Positions 24,882 to 34,524 of a DNA stretch of 42,339 nt are shown here, piece by piece. Position numbers and translations under genes: made by a program. The DNA comes from Sphingomonas sp. CCH10-B3. Its GTDB lineage: Bacteria > Pseudomonadota > Alphaproteobacteria > Sphingomonadales > Sphingomonadaceae. The notes beneath the pieces were generated by a model that did not search any database, was not told where the DNA came from, and saw only the letters and a list, made by a program, of their open reading frames with translations. The stretch's first letter is position 1. Each line of letters opens with the position of its first letter. The stretch is from contig NZ_LSIJ01000031.1 of assembly GCF_001556185.1 (NCBI RefSeq), positions 1-42,339 on the forward strand, given 5' to 3'.

Positions 24882-27448
24882 TCTGCGGCCTCCTTCAGAT
24901 CAAGCTGCGCGTCCGCGATCATCCGCGCGATGTGCGGGCGGCATGATCCGCAATTGGTGCCCGCACGAGTGGCATTGCCGATGCAAGCGACGGTCGCAGC
25001 GCCGCCCGCCATGGCGGCGGTGATTTCGCCTTCACCGACATCGTGACACACGCAGATGATGGCGCCGCGATCCGGCCCCGCCTCACGCGGGCGACCGGCA
25101 AGCATGGCAACAGGGTCTGCCACCGGCGCGCCGAGCTGGGCGGCGATCCATTCGCGCGGCGGCAGCGCTCCCTTGCGGGTGATGAACAGCGCGGCGGTGA
25201 GCATCCCGGCATCATCGCACACGGCAAAGCGCCGCATGCCCTTGGCGGCGTAGGCCACTTCGCTGCGGGTGCCTTGGGGGAGGAGGGCATCAGGGTCAGC
25301 CTCTTCGATGCCGCCGAGTTCATAGAGCCAGCCATGCTCCACCCGCGAGCGCACCCAGTAGTCGCAATCGGGGGTGGCAAGCGGCGCGCGCTCCACCAGG
25401 AAGCCGCGCCAGGCGAGGTCAGCGCGCGCGATGCGAGCCGGTGTATCCTTGAAGCCGGGCTGGCCCGAGAGCGGATCAGTGTCGGCGCTGGCGAGCCTGC
25501 CGGTGCGTCCGGTGTGCGGTGCGGCGGTCAGGTCGGTCCAGTGCATCGGCACAAACAGCCCGCCGCGCCCCTGCCCTGCGCTCAACGTGGCACGGTAGAG
25601 GCTGGTGCCCGCCGGGGTCGTGACCTTGCACAGATCGCCCTCGGCAATCCCGGCAGCGGCGGCATCGGCAGGGTTGATTTCGACCAGCGGCTCACGCCGG
25701 TGATGGGCGAGCTTCGCGCTGAGTCCGGTGCGGGTCATGGTGTGCCACTGATCGCGATACCGCCCGGTGTTGAGGCGGAGAGGAAAGGCGGCATCAGGCA
25801 CGCGCGGCGCGGGCGGGGTGAGGGCGATCAGCCGGGGCTTGCCGGTGGGCGTCGGGTAGCCATCGGCCAGGGGATGCGCGCCGCCCCAGCGCAAGGGCTG
25901 CATGGCCTCATAGGCGGCGTCAGAGAGATCGGCCTGCGCGCTCAGATCAAGCTTGCGCCCGCGCGCGGCGGCGAGGGCGGTCATGGCGGCATATTCGCGG
26001 AACACGCTGGCTGCGTTCGGGTAATCGAAGGCCGCGCCGTGGCCCATCGCAGCGGCGACATCGGCGATGATCCGCCAGTCGGCGCGCGCTTCACCCGGCG
26101 CTTCGAACAATGCGCGCTGGCGGCTGATCACGCGTTCCGAATTGGTGACGGTGCCATCCTTCTCCCCCCAGCCCAGCGCGGGCAGGCGGATATGCGCGAA
26201 GCGCGCGGTGTCGGTATCCTCCAGCACATCGGAGACCACCACCGTCTCGCAACCGGCAAGCGCCTCGCGAACCCGGCCCGCATCGGGCATGGACACCGCC
26301 GGGTTGGTGGCCATGATCCAGATGAATTTGACCTCGCCCCGGTGCACGGCCTCGAACAGATCAACCGCCTTGAGGCCGGGCCCCTTGGCGAGCCGGTCAG
26401 TCTGCCAGAAAGCGCTGACCGCCGCGCGCTCCTCATCCGAAAAGCCCAGATGGCAGGCGAGCATATTGGCCAGCCCCCCGACCTCGCGCCCGCCCATGGC
26501 ATTGGGCTGGCCGGTGATGCTGAACGGCCCCGCGCCGGGCCGGTTGATGTGCCCGGTGGCAAGGTGGAGGTTGATGATCGCATTGCCCTTGTCAGTCCCG
26601 CTGCGCGATTGGTTCGCGCCCTGGCTGAACAGGGTGATCATGCGATCAGAGGCAGCGACCATCGCCAGCAGATCGGCAATCAGCTGCGGGTCGATCCCGT
26701 GCTCGGCCGAGCGGTTGTCCCAGAAGCCATCGGGCACCTCGCAGCGCGCCTCCACGCCAGCGCGATCAACCGCAAGGCTGGCGAGCAGCGCATCGAACAG
26801 CGCGACATCGCCATCGGGGGCGATCGGGATGTGGAGATCGGCGCGCTCGGCGGTTTCGGTGCGGCGCGGGTCGATCACCACCAACCGGGTGCCATGCGCC
26901 TCACGCGCGCGCTCGATCCGCTGCCAGATGACCGGGTGGCACCATGCGGTGTTGGAGCCCACCAGCAGGATCAGATCGGCAGCATCGAGATCGTCATAGG
27001 TGCAGGGCACCACATCCTCGCCGAAGGCGCGGCTGTGCGCGGCCACCGCGCTCGCCATGCAAAGGCGCGAATTGGTGTCGATATTCCCCGAACCGATGAA
27101 GCCCTTCATCAGCTTGTTGGCGACGTAGTAATCCTCGGTCAAAAGCTGGCCCGAGACATAGAAGGCAACGCTGTCCGGCCCATGTTCGGCAATGCAGGCC
27201 TTGAGGCGCGCTGCGACTTCGGCAGTGGCATGGTCCCAGCTGACGCGCTGGTTGCCGATCATTGGGTGGAGCAGCCGCCCCTCCAGCGCGACTGTCTCGC
27301 CCAGATGCGTGCCCTTGGAACATAGAGCACCGCGATTGGCGGGGTGGTCGGTATCGCCCCGGATGGTAACGGCGCGCGGGCCGGTCACCTCGGCCGCGAT
27401 CCCGCAGCCGACGCCGCAATAGGCACAGGTGGTCTTGATCGGAGCCAC
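24878..27448 (-). CDS. nasA: Assimilatory nitrate reductase catalytic subunit
   Basis: This 856-residue molybdoenzyme reduces nitrate to nitrite in the cytoplasm. The N-terminus has the [4Fe-4S] motif CAYCGVGC with a further Cys in ALCSKGT. SRLCMASAV supplies the likely molybdenum-ligand Cys, and SQGANQSRSGTDKGNA belongs to the cofactor-binding core. The C-terminus carries a BFD-like [2Fe-2S] domain (ICVCHDVGEGEITAAM ... GTNCGSCRPHI), as in Klebsiella-type NasA. The start is taken as GTG at 27448, with AGGGG seven bases upstream, 11 bases after nirD; the longer frame upstream lies over nirD and is not used. No separate electron-donor subunit (NasC) is seen. Confidence 0.9.
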   Translation of the reverse strand: MAPIKTTCAYCGVGCGIAAEVTGPRAVTIRGDTDHPANRGALCSKGTHLGETVALEGRLLHPMIGNQRVSWDHATAEVAARLKACIAEHGPDSVAFYVSGQLLTEDYYVANKLMKGFIGSGNIDTNSRLCMASAVAAHSRAFGEDVVPCTYDDLDAADLILLVGSNTAWCHPVIWQRIERAREAHGTRLVVIDPRRTETAERADLHIPIAPDGDVALFDALLASLAVDRAGVEARCEVPDGFWDNRSAEHGIDPQLIADLLAMVAASDRMITLFSQGANQSRSGTDKGNAIINLHLATGHINRPGAGPFSITGQPNAMGGREVGGLANMLACHLGFSDEERAAVSAFWQTDRLAKGPGLKAVDLFEAVHRGEVKFIWIMATNPAVSMPDAGRVREALAGCETVVVSDVLEDTDTARFAHIRLPALGWGEKDGTVTNSERVISRQRALFEAPGEARADWRIIADVAAAMGHGAAFDYPNAASVFREYAAMTALAAARGRKLDLSAQADLSDAAYEAMQPLRWGGAHPLADGYPTPTGKPRLIALTPPAPRVPDAAFPLRLNTGRYRDQWHTMTRTGLSAKLAHHRREPLVEINPADAAAAGIAEGDLCKVTTPAGTSLYRATLSAGQGRGGLFVPMHWTDLTAAPHTGRTGRLASADTDPLSGQPGFKDTPARIARADLAWRGFLVERAPLATPDCDYWVRSRVEHGWLYELGGIEEADPDALLPQGTRSEVAYAAKGMRRFAVCDDAGMLTAALFITRKGALPPREWIAAQLGAPVADPVAMLAGRPREAGPDRGAIICVCHDVGEGEITAAMAGGAATVACIGNATRAGTNCGSCRPHIARMIADAQLDLKEAAE

Positions 27449-27459
27449 CGCCTTGCCCC

Positions 27460-27801
27460 TCAGGCCCCGGCCCGCGCCATGATCGCCGCCCGGTCGAGCC
27501 AGATCATCCCGTCTTCGACCTTGAGCGGGATGGTCGGCGTGCAGCCTTTGTCCCCGCCCAATGCCTCGCCCGATTGCAGCGAAATGCGCCAGTTGTGCAG
27601 CGGGCACGAGACGCTGTCGCCGTGGACGATGCCTTGCGACAGCGGGCCGCCCTTGTGCGGGCACTTGTTGACCAGCGCATAGAACGCCCCGCCGATGGTG
27701 TGGAAGATCGCGATTTCCTCCGCGCCCTCGACCGGCACGGTTCCCGCCATGCCCGGCTCAATCGCACCAACCGCGCACACGCTCACCCAGTCCGCGCTCA
27801 T
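27460..27801 (-). CDS. nirD: Nitrite reductase small subunit (Rieske-like)
   Basis: This 113-residue protein has a Rieske [2Fe-2S] motif, CPHKGG and CPLHNW (C-x-H ... C-x2-H), as in the NirD proteins that keep the cluster ligands. It partners NirB in the NADH-dependent nitrite reductase. The start overlaps the nirB stop by four bases. Confidence 0.9.
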   Translation of the reverse strand: MSADWVSVCAVGAIEPGMAGTVPVEGAEEIAIFHTIGGAFYALVNKCPHKGGPLSQGIVHGDSVSCPLHNWRISLQSGEALGGDKGCTPTIPLKVEDGMIWLDRAAIMARAGA

Positions 27802-30317
27802 TTCGCCGGCTCCATCGCCTTAAGGATGCCGTCAGCGGGCGGCCCGGCGGTGATCCGCCCGACATGGCTGTGCAGGTCCGCCCTGTCGCCAGCCGCGCGC
27901 TGCGCCCAGGGGTCGTCCTGCATGAACTGCTGCGAATAGTGGAACCGCGCAGCGAGCGCCTTCACTGCCCCCGGATCATCGTAAAGCTGCGCCTTGATCC
28001 ATTCGAGACCCTTGCGCTCCAACCACGGCGCGGTGCGTTCCAGATACCAGGCATCCTCGCGGTAAAGCTGGACGAAGGCGGCACAGTGTTCGAGCGCTTC
28101 TTCCTCCGTCGCGACCCGGGTGAGCAGATCGGTGGCGCGCACCTTGATCCCGCCATTGCCGCCGATGTGGAGTTCATAGCCGCTGTCGACGCAGACCACG
28201 CCGAAATCCTTGATCGTCGCCTCGGCGCAATTCCTCGGGCAGCCGCTCACTGCCATCTTGAACTTGTGCGGCATCCAGCTGCCCCAGCTCATCTGTTCGA
28301 GCTTGACCCCGAGCCCGGTCGAATCCTGCGTGCCGAACCGGCACCATTCGCTGCCGACGCAGGTCTTCACCGTGCGCAGGCTCTTGCCATAGGCGTGGCC
28401 CGAGACCATCCCGGCGGCGTTCAGGTCAGCCCAGACGGCGGGCAGATCTTCCTTTTTGATCCCGAAAATGTCGAGCCGCTGGCCGCCCGTGACCTTGACC
28501 ATGCGCGCGTCGTATTTCTCGACCACGTCGGCAATCGCGCGCAGCTCGCGCGGATTGGTGATCCCGCCCCACATGCGCGGGACGACCGAATAGGTGCCAT
28601 CCTTCTGGATGTTGGCGTGCATCCGCTCGTTGACGAAGCGGCTTTTCTGATCGTCGACATATTCGCCGGGCCACGCGCACAGCAGGTAGTAATTGAGCGC
28701 TGGGCGGCACTTGGAGCAGCCATCCGGGGTCGACCAGTGGAGTTCCTGCATGACCTGCGGGATCGACCGGAATCCGCGCTCCACGATCGCGGGGCGCACG
28801 TCATCGTGGCCGAAGCTGGTGCAGCCGCACAGCGTCTTGGCGCTTTCCTCGACCCCGTCGCCCAGCGTCAGCGCGAGCAGGCGTTCGACGAGGTCCGTGC
28901 ACGATCCGCAGCTGGCTGACGCCTTGCACCCGGCGCGCACCGCATCGAGGCTCGCCGCGCCGCCGGTGATGCAGGCGACCACCTTGCCCTTGGACACGCC
29001 GTTGCAGCCGCAGATTTCTGCGTCGTCCGAAAGTGCTGCAACGGCGGCGTTAGGGTCCGCGAGCGCGCCCCCGGCGGCGAAGGCCTGCCCGAAGATCAGC
29101 GCCTCGCGGATGTCGGAGACGTCCTGCTGCTGCCGGAGCAGATCGAAATACCAGTTGCCGTCCTGCGTATCGCCATACAGCACCGCGCCGACGACGCGGT
29201 CGTCCTTCACCACCACGCGCTTGTAAATCCCACGCGCTGCATCGCGCAGGACAATGTCCTCGCATCCCTCGCCACCGCTGAAGTCGCCGGCGGAGAAGAC
29301 ATCGACGCCCGAGACCTTGAGCTTGGTCGAGGTGACCGAGCCTTCATAGCCCTTGGGGCTGGCGGCCAGCCCTGCGGCGAGCGCGCGGCACATCTCCCAG
29401 ATCGGCGCGACAAGGCCGTAGCACGCCCCGCGATGCTGCACGCATTCGCCCACGGCAAGGATCGCCGGATCGCTGGTGACCATGTCGTCATCGACGATGA
29501 TCCCGCGCTCGACCGCCAGCCCGCTGGCCTTGGCGAGAGTGCCGTTGGGCCGGATGCCGACCGCCATGACCACCAGATCGGCGGGGATTTCGGTGCCGTC
29601 CTTCAATCGGACGCCGCCCACGCGCCCGTCCTGTTCGATGATTTCGGCGGTGTCCGCACCGGTCAGGATCGTCATCCCCCGGCCTTCCAGCTCGGACTTG
29701 AGGAGATAGCCCGCCGCCTCGTCGAGCTGGCGTTCCATCAGGGTGGGCATCAGGTGAACGACCGTCACTGCCATGCCGCGCAAGCTGAGACCGTGCGCCG
29801 CTTCGAGCCCGAGCAATCCGCCGCCGATCACCACCGCCCTGCTGCTGGTCTCGGCCGCGGCGAGCATCGTCTCGACATCGTCAAGATCGCGGAAGGTGAC
29901 GACGCCGGGCAGATCCTTGCCCGGCACCGGGATCACAAACGGATCAGACCCCGTGGCGATCAGCAGCCGATCATAGCTTTCGATCCGCCCGCCGCGCGAG
30001 ACCACCTGCTGTGCGGCGCGATCAATATGCACCACCGGATCGCCGCTGACGAGAGTGATGCCATTGTCGGCATACCATTCGGCGGTGTTGATCACGATCT
30101 CATCGAAGCTCTTCTCTCCCGCCAGCACGGGGGAGAGCATGATGCGATTGTAATTGACCCTTGGCTCTGCCCCGAAGATCGTGATCGCCCAGCGGTCCGG
30201 TTCGAGCGCGAGGATTTCCTCCACCGCGCGGCACCCGGCCATGCCGTTGCCGATCACGACAAGCCGTTCCTTGGCGTCAGCGTGGCGGGGTGCCGGGATG
30301 CTGGTTTGCAGGTTCAC
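27798..30317 (-). CDS. nirB: NADH-dependent nitrite reductase large subunit
   Basis: This 839-residue protein reduces nitrite to ammonium with NADH. In order it has an FAD-binding motif (VVIGNGMAGCRAVEEIL), an NAD-binding motif (AVVIGGGLLGLEAAHGL), a BFD-like [2Fe-2S] domain (ICGCNGVSKGKVVACI with CKASASCGSC) and a second Cys-rich stretch (LCGCTSFGHDDVR). The siroheme/[4Fe-4S] domain follows, with TCVGSEWCRFGTQD and GCPRNCAEA. The start is GTG at 30317, with GGAG upstream; no ATG lies closer to the FAD motif. The length fits NirB of other proteobacteria. It is cotranscribed with nirD and cobA. Confidence 0.92.
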   Translation of the reverse strand: MNLQTSIPAPRHADAKERLVVIGNGMAGCRAVEEILALEPDRWAITIFGAEPRVNYNRIMLSPVLAGEKSFDEIVINTAEWYADNGITLVSGDPVVHIDRAAQQVVSRGGRIESYDRLLIATGSDPFVIPVPGKDLPGVVTFRDLDDVETMLAAAETSSRAVVIGGGLLGLEAAHGLSLRGMAVTVVHLMPTLMERQLDEAAGYLLKSELEGRGMTILTGADTAEIIEQDGRVGGVRLKDGTEIPADLVVMAVGIRPNGTLAKASGLAVERGIIVDDDMVTSDPAILAVGECVQHRGACYGLVAPIWEMCRALAAGLAASPKGYEGSVTSTKLKVSGVDVFSAGDFSGGEGCEDIVLRDAARGIYKRVVVKDDRVVGAVLYGDTQDGNWYFDLLRQQQDVSDIREALIFGQAFAAGGALADPNAAVAALSDDAEICGCNGVSKGKVVACITGGAASLDAVRAGCKASASCGSCTDLVERLLALTLGDGVEESAKTLCGCTSFGHDDVRPAIVERGFRSIPQVMQELHWSTPDGCSKCRPALNYYLLCAWPGEYVDDQKSRFVNERMHANIQKDGTYSVVPRMWGGITNPRELRAIADVVEKYDARMVKVTGGQRLDIFGIKKEDLPAVWADLNAAGMVSGHAYGKSLRTVKTCVGSEWCRFGTQDSTGLGVKLEQMSWGSWMPHKFKMAVSGCPRNCAEATIKDFGVVCVDSGYELHIGGNGGIKVRATDLLTRVATEEEALEHCAAFVQLYREDAWYLERTAPWLERKGLEWIKAQLYDDPGAVKALAARFHYSQQFMQDDPWAQRAAGDRADLHSHVGRITAGPPADGILKAMEPAK

Positions 30318-30353
30318 TTGGGTTCTCCGTTGATGCGGGGCAGAGCGCCGGGC

Positions 30354-31565
30354 TCAGAAGCTGACTTCGGCCTGGAGGGTGAAGCGGGTGGTGTCGGGGC
30401 CGAAGCCTTGGGTCTGGTAGTTGCCGTATTTCGCCAGCAGGCCGACATCGCCGATCTTGAAGCTCACCACACCGTCGACTTCGGTGCCGTAATCCAGCCC
30501 GCCGAAGTCGCTGTCGAATTCGTGATAGGTCGCCTCTACGGTCAAGCCGCTGGGCAAGCCCTTGATCGCGAACTTCTTCGAAAGGCGGACGTTGCTGTCG
30601 CGCACGCCACCCGCCGGGGTGATGAGGAACAGGTCGGCATAGCCTTGGAAGGCGTGGGCCGTGGCGAGCGGGGTCTGGAACGCGGCGCGCCCGCCATCGC
30701 TGCCCAGCTCTTCATACTGGGCGCGCAAGGTGAAGCCCGCGTAGGCCACGCTGCCTTCGGCGAGGAAGTAATCCGCGCTGAAATTGACCGGGTTACGCCC
30801 GGTATCGCGCTCGTTGGCGTAGCCGCCCTTCAGGCCGATCTTGGCCTTGCCGGCCGGGATCGTCGCGGTGACGGTCGCGCCATAGGTCTGGCTCGAAAAG
30901 GCAAGGCGGGTGTCGTAATCATACTCGTAGCGGAAGGCGACGATGCGCACCGGATCGAACACGGCGGCGACCTTGGTTAACAGGAAATCGCCTTCGAATT
31001 CCTGGTTCGGGCTCTTCGATCCGAAGATCGTGCGCTGGCTGATGGCATAGGTCTGGTCGATCTCGACCGGGCCGAGCTTGCCGATCGCGCGCACTGCATC
31101 GAAGGTCTGCTCGTTCTGCCGCCAGATGACGTTGCCGATGAAGCGCGCGTTCTCGTGGATGATCCGCTGGCGGCCCACGGTGGCGGAGAAATCCTTGGCG
31201 GCATAGCCGATGCTGAGCCGGTTGAGCTCGGTCGTGTCGGGATCGGCGATGACGGGGAAGGGCTCCACCCCGTTGCCGGGGATGGTGTCGTTGAAATCAT
31301 CCTCCAGTGCGCGGGTGAACTCGCCCTCGGCAATCAGCGAGAAGCCTTTTGCCTTCAGCTCCGCCCCCAGGCGGGTGTGGACCGTGATCGAGGTGGCGGT
31401 GTCCGGGAAGTTCGACTGGTCATTGGTTTCCAGCCGCAGCCGCGCATCGACAATCGGGTCCAGAGTAACATCCTCGCCGATCTTCTGCGGGGCAAGTGGC
31501 CCGGCCAGCGCGGGCGTGGAAGTGACGGCAAGGACAGCGGCACAGGCGAGAAATTTCGAACGCAT
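30354..31565 (-). CDS. Outer-membrane porin, alginate-export-like
   Basis: This 403-residue protein has a signal peptide (MRSKFLACAAVLAVTSTPALA) and a body of alternating aromatic and polar strands with an ending of LQAEVSF, the C-terminal Phe of outer-membrane beta-barrels. It resembles the alginate_exp (AlgE-like) porins that often sit in sphingomonad nitrate clusters. It may let nitrate or nitrite through the outer membrane; this is inferred from position. ATG at 31565 follows AGGGGG. It lies between nrtC/D and nirB, with a 161-bp gap before it, so a separate promoter is possible. Confidence 0.75.
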   Translation of the reverse strand: MRSKFLACAAVLAVTSTPALAGPLAPQKIGEDVTLDPIVDARLRLETNDQSNFPDTATSITVHTRLGAELKAKGFSLIAEGEFTRALEDDFNDTIPGNGVEPFPVIADPDTTELNRLSIGYAAKDFSATVGRQRIIHENARFIGNVIWRQNEQTFDAVRAIGKLGPVEIDQTYAISQRTIFGSKSPNQEFEGDFLLTKVAAVFDPVRIVAFRYEYDYDTRLAFSSQTYGATVTATIPAGKAKIGLKGGYANERDTGRNPVNFSADYFLAEGSVAYAGFTLRAQYEELGSDGGRAAFQTPLATAHAFQGYADLFLITPAGGVRDSNVRLSKKFAIKGLPSGLTVEATYHEFDSDFGGLDYGTEVDGVVSFKIGDVGLLAKYGNYQTQGFGPDTTRFTLQAEVSF

Positions 31566-31726
31566 CAAGACCCCCTTTGCGCCGCCGTTGAGCGGTCGCA
31601 TCGTGCTAACGGGAAGCCGAGCATCGTTGCCCGAACAGTGGTGACCCATGCGGGCCGCCGGAGAGGCGTGGCTGACAGAGCGCGGCGCCATTGCCGCAAC
31701 TCACCACGTGGAAGCGGTGGGCCCGG

Positions 31727-33412
31727 TCAGGCAGCTTTGGTCGCCGGGCCGTGGTCATATTCGGCAAGGAATTGCAGCACCTCCTGCCGGTATTGGTAGA
31801 ACTGCGGGTGTTCGAGCAGCTCCTTGCGATTGCGCGGGCGAGGCAGGTCGACCGTCAGGATCTTGCCGATCGTGGCGCGCGGCCCGTTGGTCATCATCAC
31901 CACCCGGTCAGCCAGCAGAATCGCCTCGTCCACGTCATGGGTCACCATGATCGCGGTCACCTTGGTGCGGTTCCAGGTTTCGACCAGCACGTCCTGCAAA
32001 TCCCAGCGCGTAAGGCTGTCGAGCATCCCGAAGGGCTCATCAAGCAGCAGCAGCCGCGGTGAAAGCGCGAAGGCGCGCGCGATGCCAACCCGCTGGCGCA
32101 TCCCGTTCGACATTTCGGCGGCCATCTTGTCCGTGGCATCGCCAAGGCCGACCCGGTCGAGATAGTAATCGATGATGTCGGCCCGCTCGGCCTTGGCGGC
32201 GTGGGGGTAAACCCGCTCCACCCCCAGCGCGACATTCTCGCGCGCGGTCAGCCAGGGCATCAGGCTGGGGGCCTGGAACACCACCGCCTTGTCGGGCCCT
32301 GCGGCGGTGATCTCGCGGTTGTCGAGCACGATCCCGCCGCCGCTGATCGCATTGAGGCCTGCCGCCATCGACAGCACAGTCGATTTGCCGCAGCCCGAAT
32401 GGCCGATCAGCGAGATGAACTCGCCCCGGTCCATCAGCAGGTTGAAATCCTCGACCACCTTCAGCGGGCCCTTGGGGGTGGGGTAGACCTTGTCGAGCCG
32501 GAAAAACTCCAGATAGCGCTTGTCGACCGCACTGCGGGCCGCATCGCGATAGGCCTGCGGCGGGGGCGCAAGGTCGAGCGGGGTGACATTGGGCAGGGCA
32601 ACCGTGCTTTCGCCCACGCTGCCGCTCTGCTCATTCAGCGCGCCGAGATAGTCGACGATCTCCTTGCGCAGCCGCTGGTAGGTGGCATCGGCGTTGACCC
32701 CTTCGCGGTCGCGCGGGCGCGCCACATCGACTTGCCAGATCTGACCGATCCGCGCGGCCGGTGCCGGAGTCAGCACCGCCACCCTGTCTGCCAGCAACAA
32801 GGCCTCGTCCACATCATTGGTGACAAGCAGGATGGTGCGGCCCTCCTCCTTGCGAATACGCTCGATCTCGTCCTGCAGTTTTGCGCGGGTGAGCGCGTCG
32901 AGCGCCGAGAGCGGCTCGTCCAGCAGCAGGATTTCGGGCTCCATCGCCAGTGCGCGCGCCACCGCGACCCGTTGACGCATCCCGCCCGAAAGCTGCGCGG
33001 GCTTGCGGTCCATTGCGTGGCCGAGCCCGACCAGCTCGACCTTCTGGCGCACCAGCGCGCGGCGTTCGGCCTTGCTGCGGGTCTTGTGGACCGCATCGAC
33101 CGCGAGTGTCACGTTGCCTTCGACCGTAAGCCAAGGGAACAGCGAATAGGACTGGAAGACGAGGCCCCGTTCCCGGTCAGGCCCGTCAATCGGCTTGCCC
33201 CGCAAGGTCATGGTGCCGCCGTCCGGCTCCACCAGCCCGGCGAGCGCGCTGATCAGCGTGGTTTTGCCTGCCCCGGAAAAGCCGAGGATCGCCACGAACT
33301 CGCCCTCGGCCACATCAAGGTCGATGCCGCCCAGCACCTCGGTGACGCCGCCGGTCTTGCCGACATAGGACTTGGTAAGGCCGCGCAGGGAAAGGAATGG
33401 AGTGTCGCTCAT
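31727..33412 (-). CDS. nrtC: Nitrate ABC transporter, fused double ATPase (NrtC/NrtD-like)
   Basis: This 561-residue protein has two complete ABC ATPase domains in tandem. The first has GFSGAGKTT (residues 44-52), LSGGMRQR (141-148) and ILLLDEP (161-167); the second has GHSGCGKST (337-345), MSNGMRQR and LLLLDEPFGMLD. The H-loop His is present in the second (VTHDVDEA) but is Asn199 in the first (VTNDVDEA). It energises uptake through NrtB. In cyanobacteria NrtC is an ATPase fused to a NrtA-like domain and NrtD is a separate ATPase; here two ATPases are fused and the NrtA part is absent. Start ATG 33412 follows GAGG. Confidence 0.85.
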   Translation of the reverse strand: MSDTPFLSLRGLTKSYVGKTGGVTEVLGGIDLDVAEGEFVAILGFSGAGKTTLISALAGLVEPDGGTMTLRGKPIDGPDRERGLVFQSYSLFPWLTVEGNVTLAVDAVHKTRSKAERRALVRQKVELVGLGHAMDRKPAQLSGGMRQRVAVARALAMEPEILLLDEPLSALDALTRAKLQDEIERIRKEEGRTILLVTNDVDEALLLADRVAVLTPAPAARIGQIWQVDVARPRDREGVNADATYQRLRKEIVDYLGALNEQSGSVGESTVALPNVTPLDLAPPPQAYRDAARSAVDKRYLEFFRLDKVYPTPKGPLKVVEDFNLLMDRGEFISLIGHSGCGKSTVLSMAAGLNAISGGGIVLDNREITAAGPDKAVVFQAPSLMPWLTARENVALGVERVYPHAAKAERADIIDYYLDRVGLGDATDKMAAEMSNGMRQRVGIARAFALSPRLLLLDEPFGMLDSLTRWDLQDVLVETWNRTKVTAIMVTHDVDEAILLADRVVMMTNGPRATIGKILTVDLPRPRNRKELLEHPQFYQYRQEVLQFLAEYDHGPATKAA

Positions 33413-33422
33413 GCCCGCCTCC

Positions 33423-34487
33423 TCAGACCGTGCGGTTCTTGGAGACGAGGCCTTGCAGCGCCATCATCACCCGGTCGAGCAGGAAGCCGATCAGCCCGAT
33501 CACGATCACCGCGAACATGATCCGCGCGAGGCTCTGCGAAGAACCGTTCTGGAACTCGTCCCACACGAACTTGCCAAGGCCCGGGTTCTGCGCGAGCATT
33601 TCCGCCGCGATCAGCACCATCCAGCCCACGCCCAGCGACAGGCGCATACCGGTGAAGATATAGGGCAGCGATGCCGGCAGAACGAGCTTGGTCAGCTTGT
33701 CGAACCAGCCCAGCCGCAGCACCTTGCCGACATTGAGCAGGTCCTTGTCGATCGAACTGGTGCCGACCGCCGTGTTGATCAGTGTCGGCCACAGCGAACA
33801 CAGCATCACCACCAGCGCCGAGATCACAAACGCCTTGGGCAGCAGCGGATCGGCGCTGGTGATCATCGCCGAAATCACCATCGTGACAATCGGCAGCCAG
33901 GCGAGCGGGCTGACCGGTTTCATGATCTGCACCAGCGGGTTGATCGCCGCGTTGAACCGCTTGCTCAGCCCCGCCATCAACCCGATCGGCACCGCCAGCA
34001 GCGTTGCCAGCGCAAAGCCAAGGGCAACGGTCTTCAGCGAGGTCAGGATCTGGTCGAGGAAGGTCGGCGATCCCGAATATTCGAAATCGCTGATCGCCGC
34101 GACATTGCCCGATGCTCTTGCTGCGGCATTGCTGGCTTCCTGCTGGGCATAGAAGGCCGCTTCGGCATCGTTGGCTGCGGCATATTCGCCGTAGAGGCCC
34201 GCGCCTGCCTTGGCGACCTCGAACGGCCCGGGAAGCGTGCCGAGCGAGGTATCGACCTGCGGAGCGAGCAGCGCCCATGCGCCGAGGAACGCCAGAATCC
34301 CGATCACCGGCCACAGCAGGGCAAGTGCCTGCTCCTTGACCTTGGCCGCAAGCGGGTTGCCAGCGGGTGCCTTTTCCGCAGGCATTCCGGCAGCTTCGTC
34401 ATCGGTCGGAGCGGTCATTGATGCCGCGCCGGTCTTGTCCGCGGGTTCTGAGGCATCGGACAGGGGTTGTGCATATGCGGTGGCCAT
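33423..34487 (-). CDS. nrtB: Nitrate ABC transporter permease
   Basis: This is a 354-residue inner-membrane permease. After a hydrophilic, Pro/Ala-rich N-terminal stretch it has about six transmembrane segments and the EAA-type cytoplasmic loop (LPASLPYIFTGMRLSLGVGW) that contacts the ATPase. The family is the CmpB/NrtB/SsuC group. ATG at 34487 follows GAGGAT and starts 37 bases after nrtA; the upstream in-frame ATG at 34541 would overlap nrtA and is less likely. The extended N-terminus, about 60 residues before the first helix, is longer than usual. Confidence 0.9.
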   Translation of the reverse strand: MATAYAQPLSDASEPADKTGAASMTAPTDDEAAGMPAEKAPAGNPLAAKVKEQALALLWPVIGILAFLGAWALLAPQVDTSLGTLPGPFEVAKAGAGLYGEYAAANDAEAAFYAQQEASNAAARASGNVAAISDFEYSGSPTFLDQILTSLKTVALGFALATLLAVPIGLMAGLSKRFNAAINPLVQIMKPVSPLAWLPIVTMVISAMITSADPLLPKAFVISALVVMLCSLWPTLINTAVGTSSIDKDLLNVGKVLRLGWFDKLTKLVLPASLPYIFTGMRLSLGVGWMVLIAAEMLAQNPGLGKFVWDEFQNGSSQSLARIMFAVIVIGLIGFLLDRVMMALQGLVSKNRTV

Positions 34488-34524
34488 GATGGGGATCCTC
34501 GAGAGGGAAGGATGTCGGGCAAAA

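Noticed and set aside
25043..27325. A 760-codon plus-strand open frame
   Set aside because: It is the antisense of nasA, His/Gly/Ala-rich with no recognisable fold.
29433..30980. A 515-codon plus-strand open frame
   Set aside because: It is antisense to nirB and the porin and has no domain or ribosome-binding site support.
32201..33520. A 439-codon plus-strand open frame
   Set aside because: It is antisense to the double ATPase gene and has no family features.
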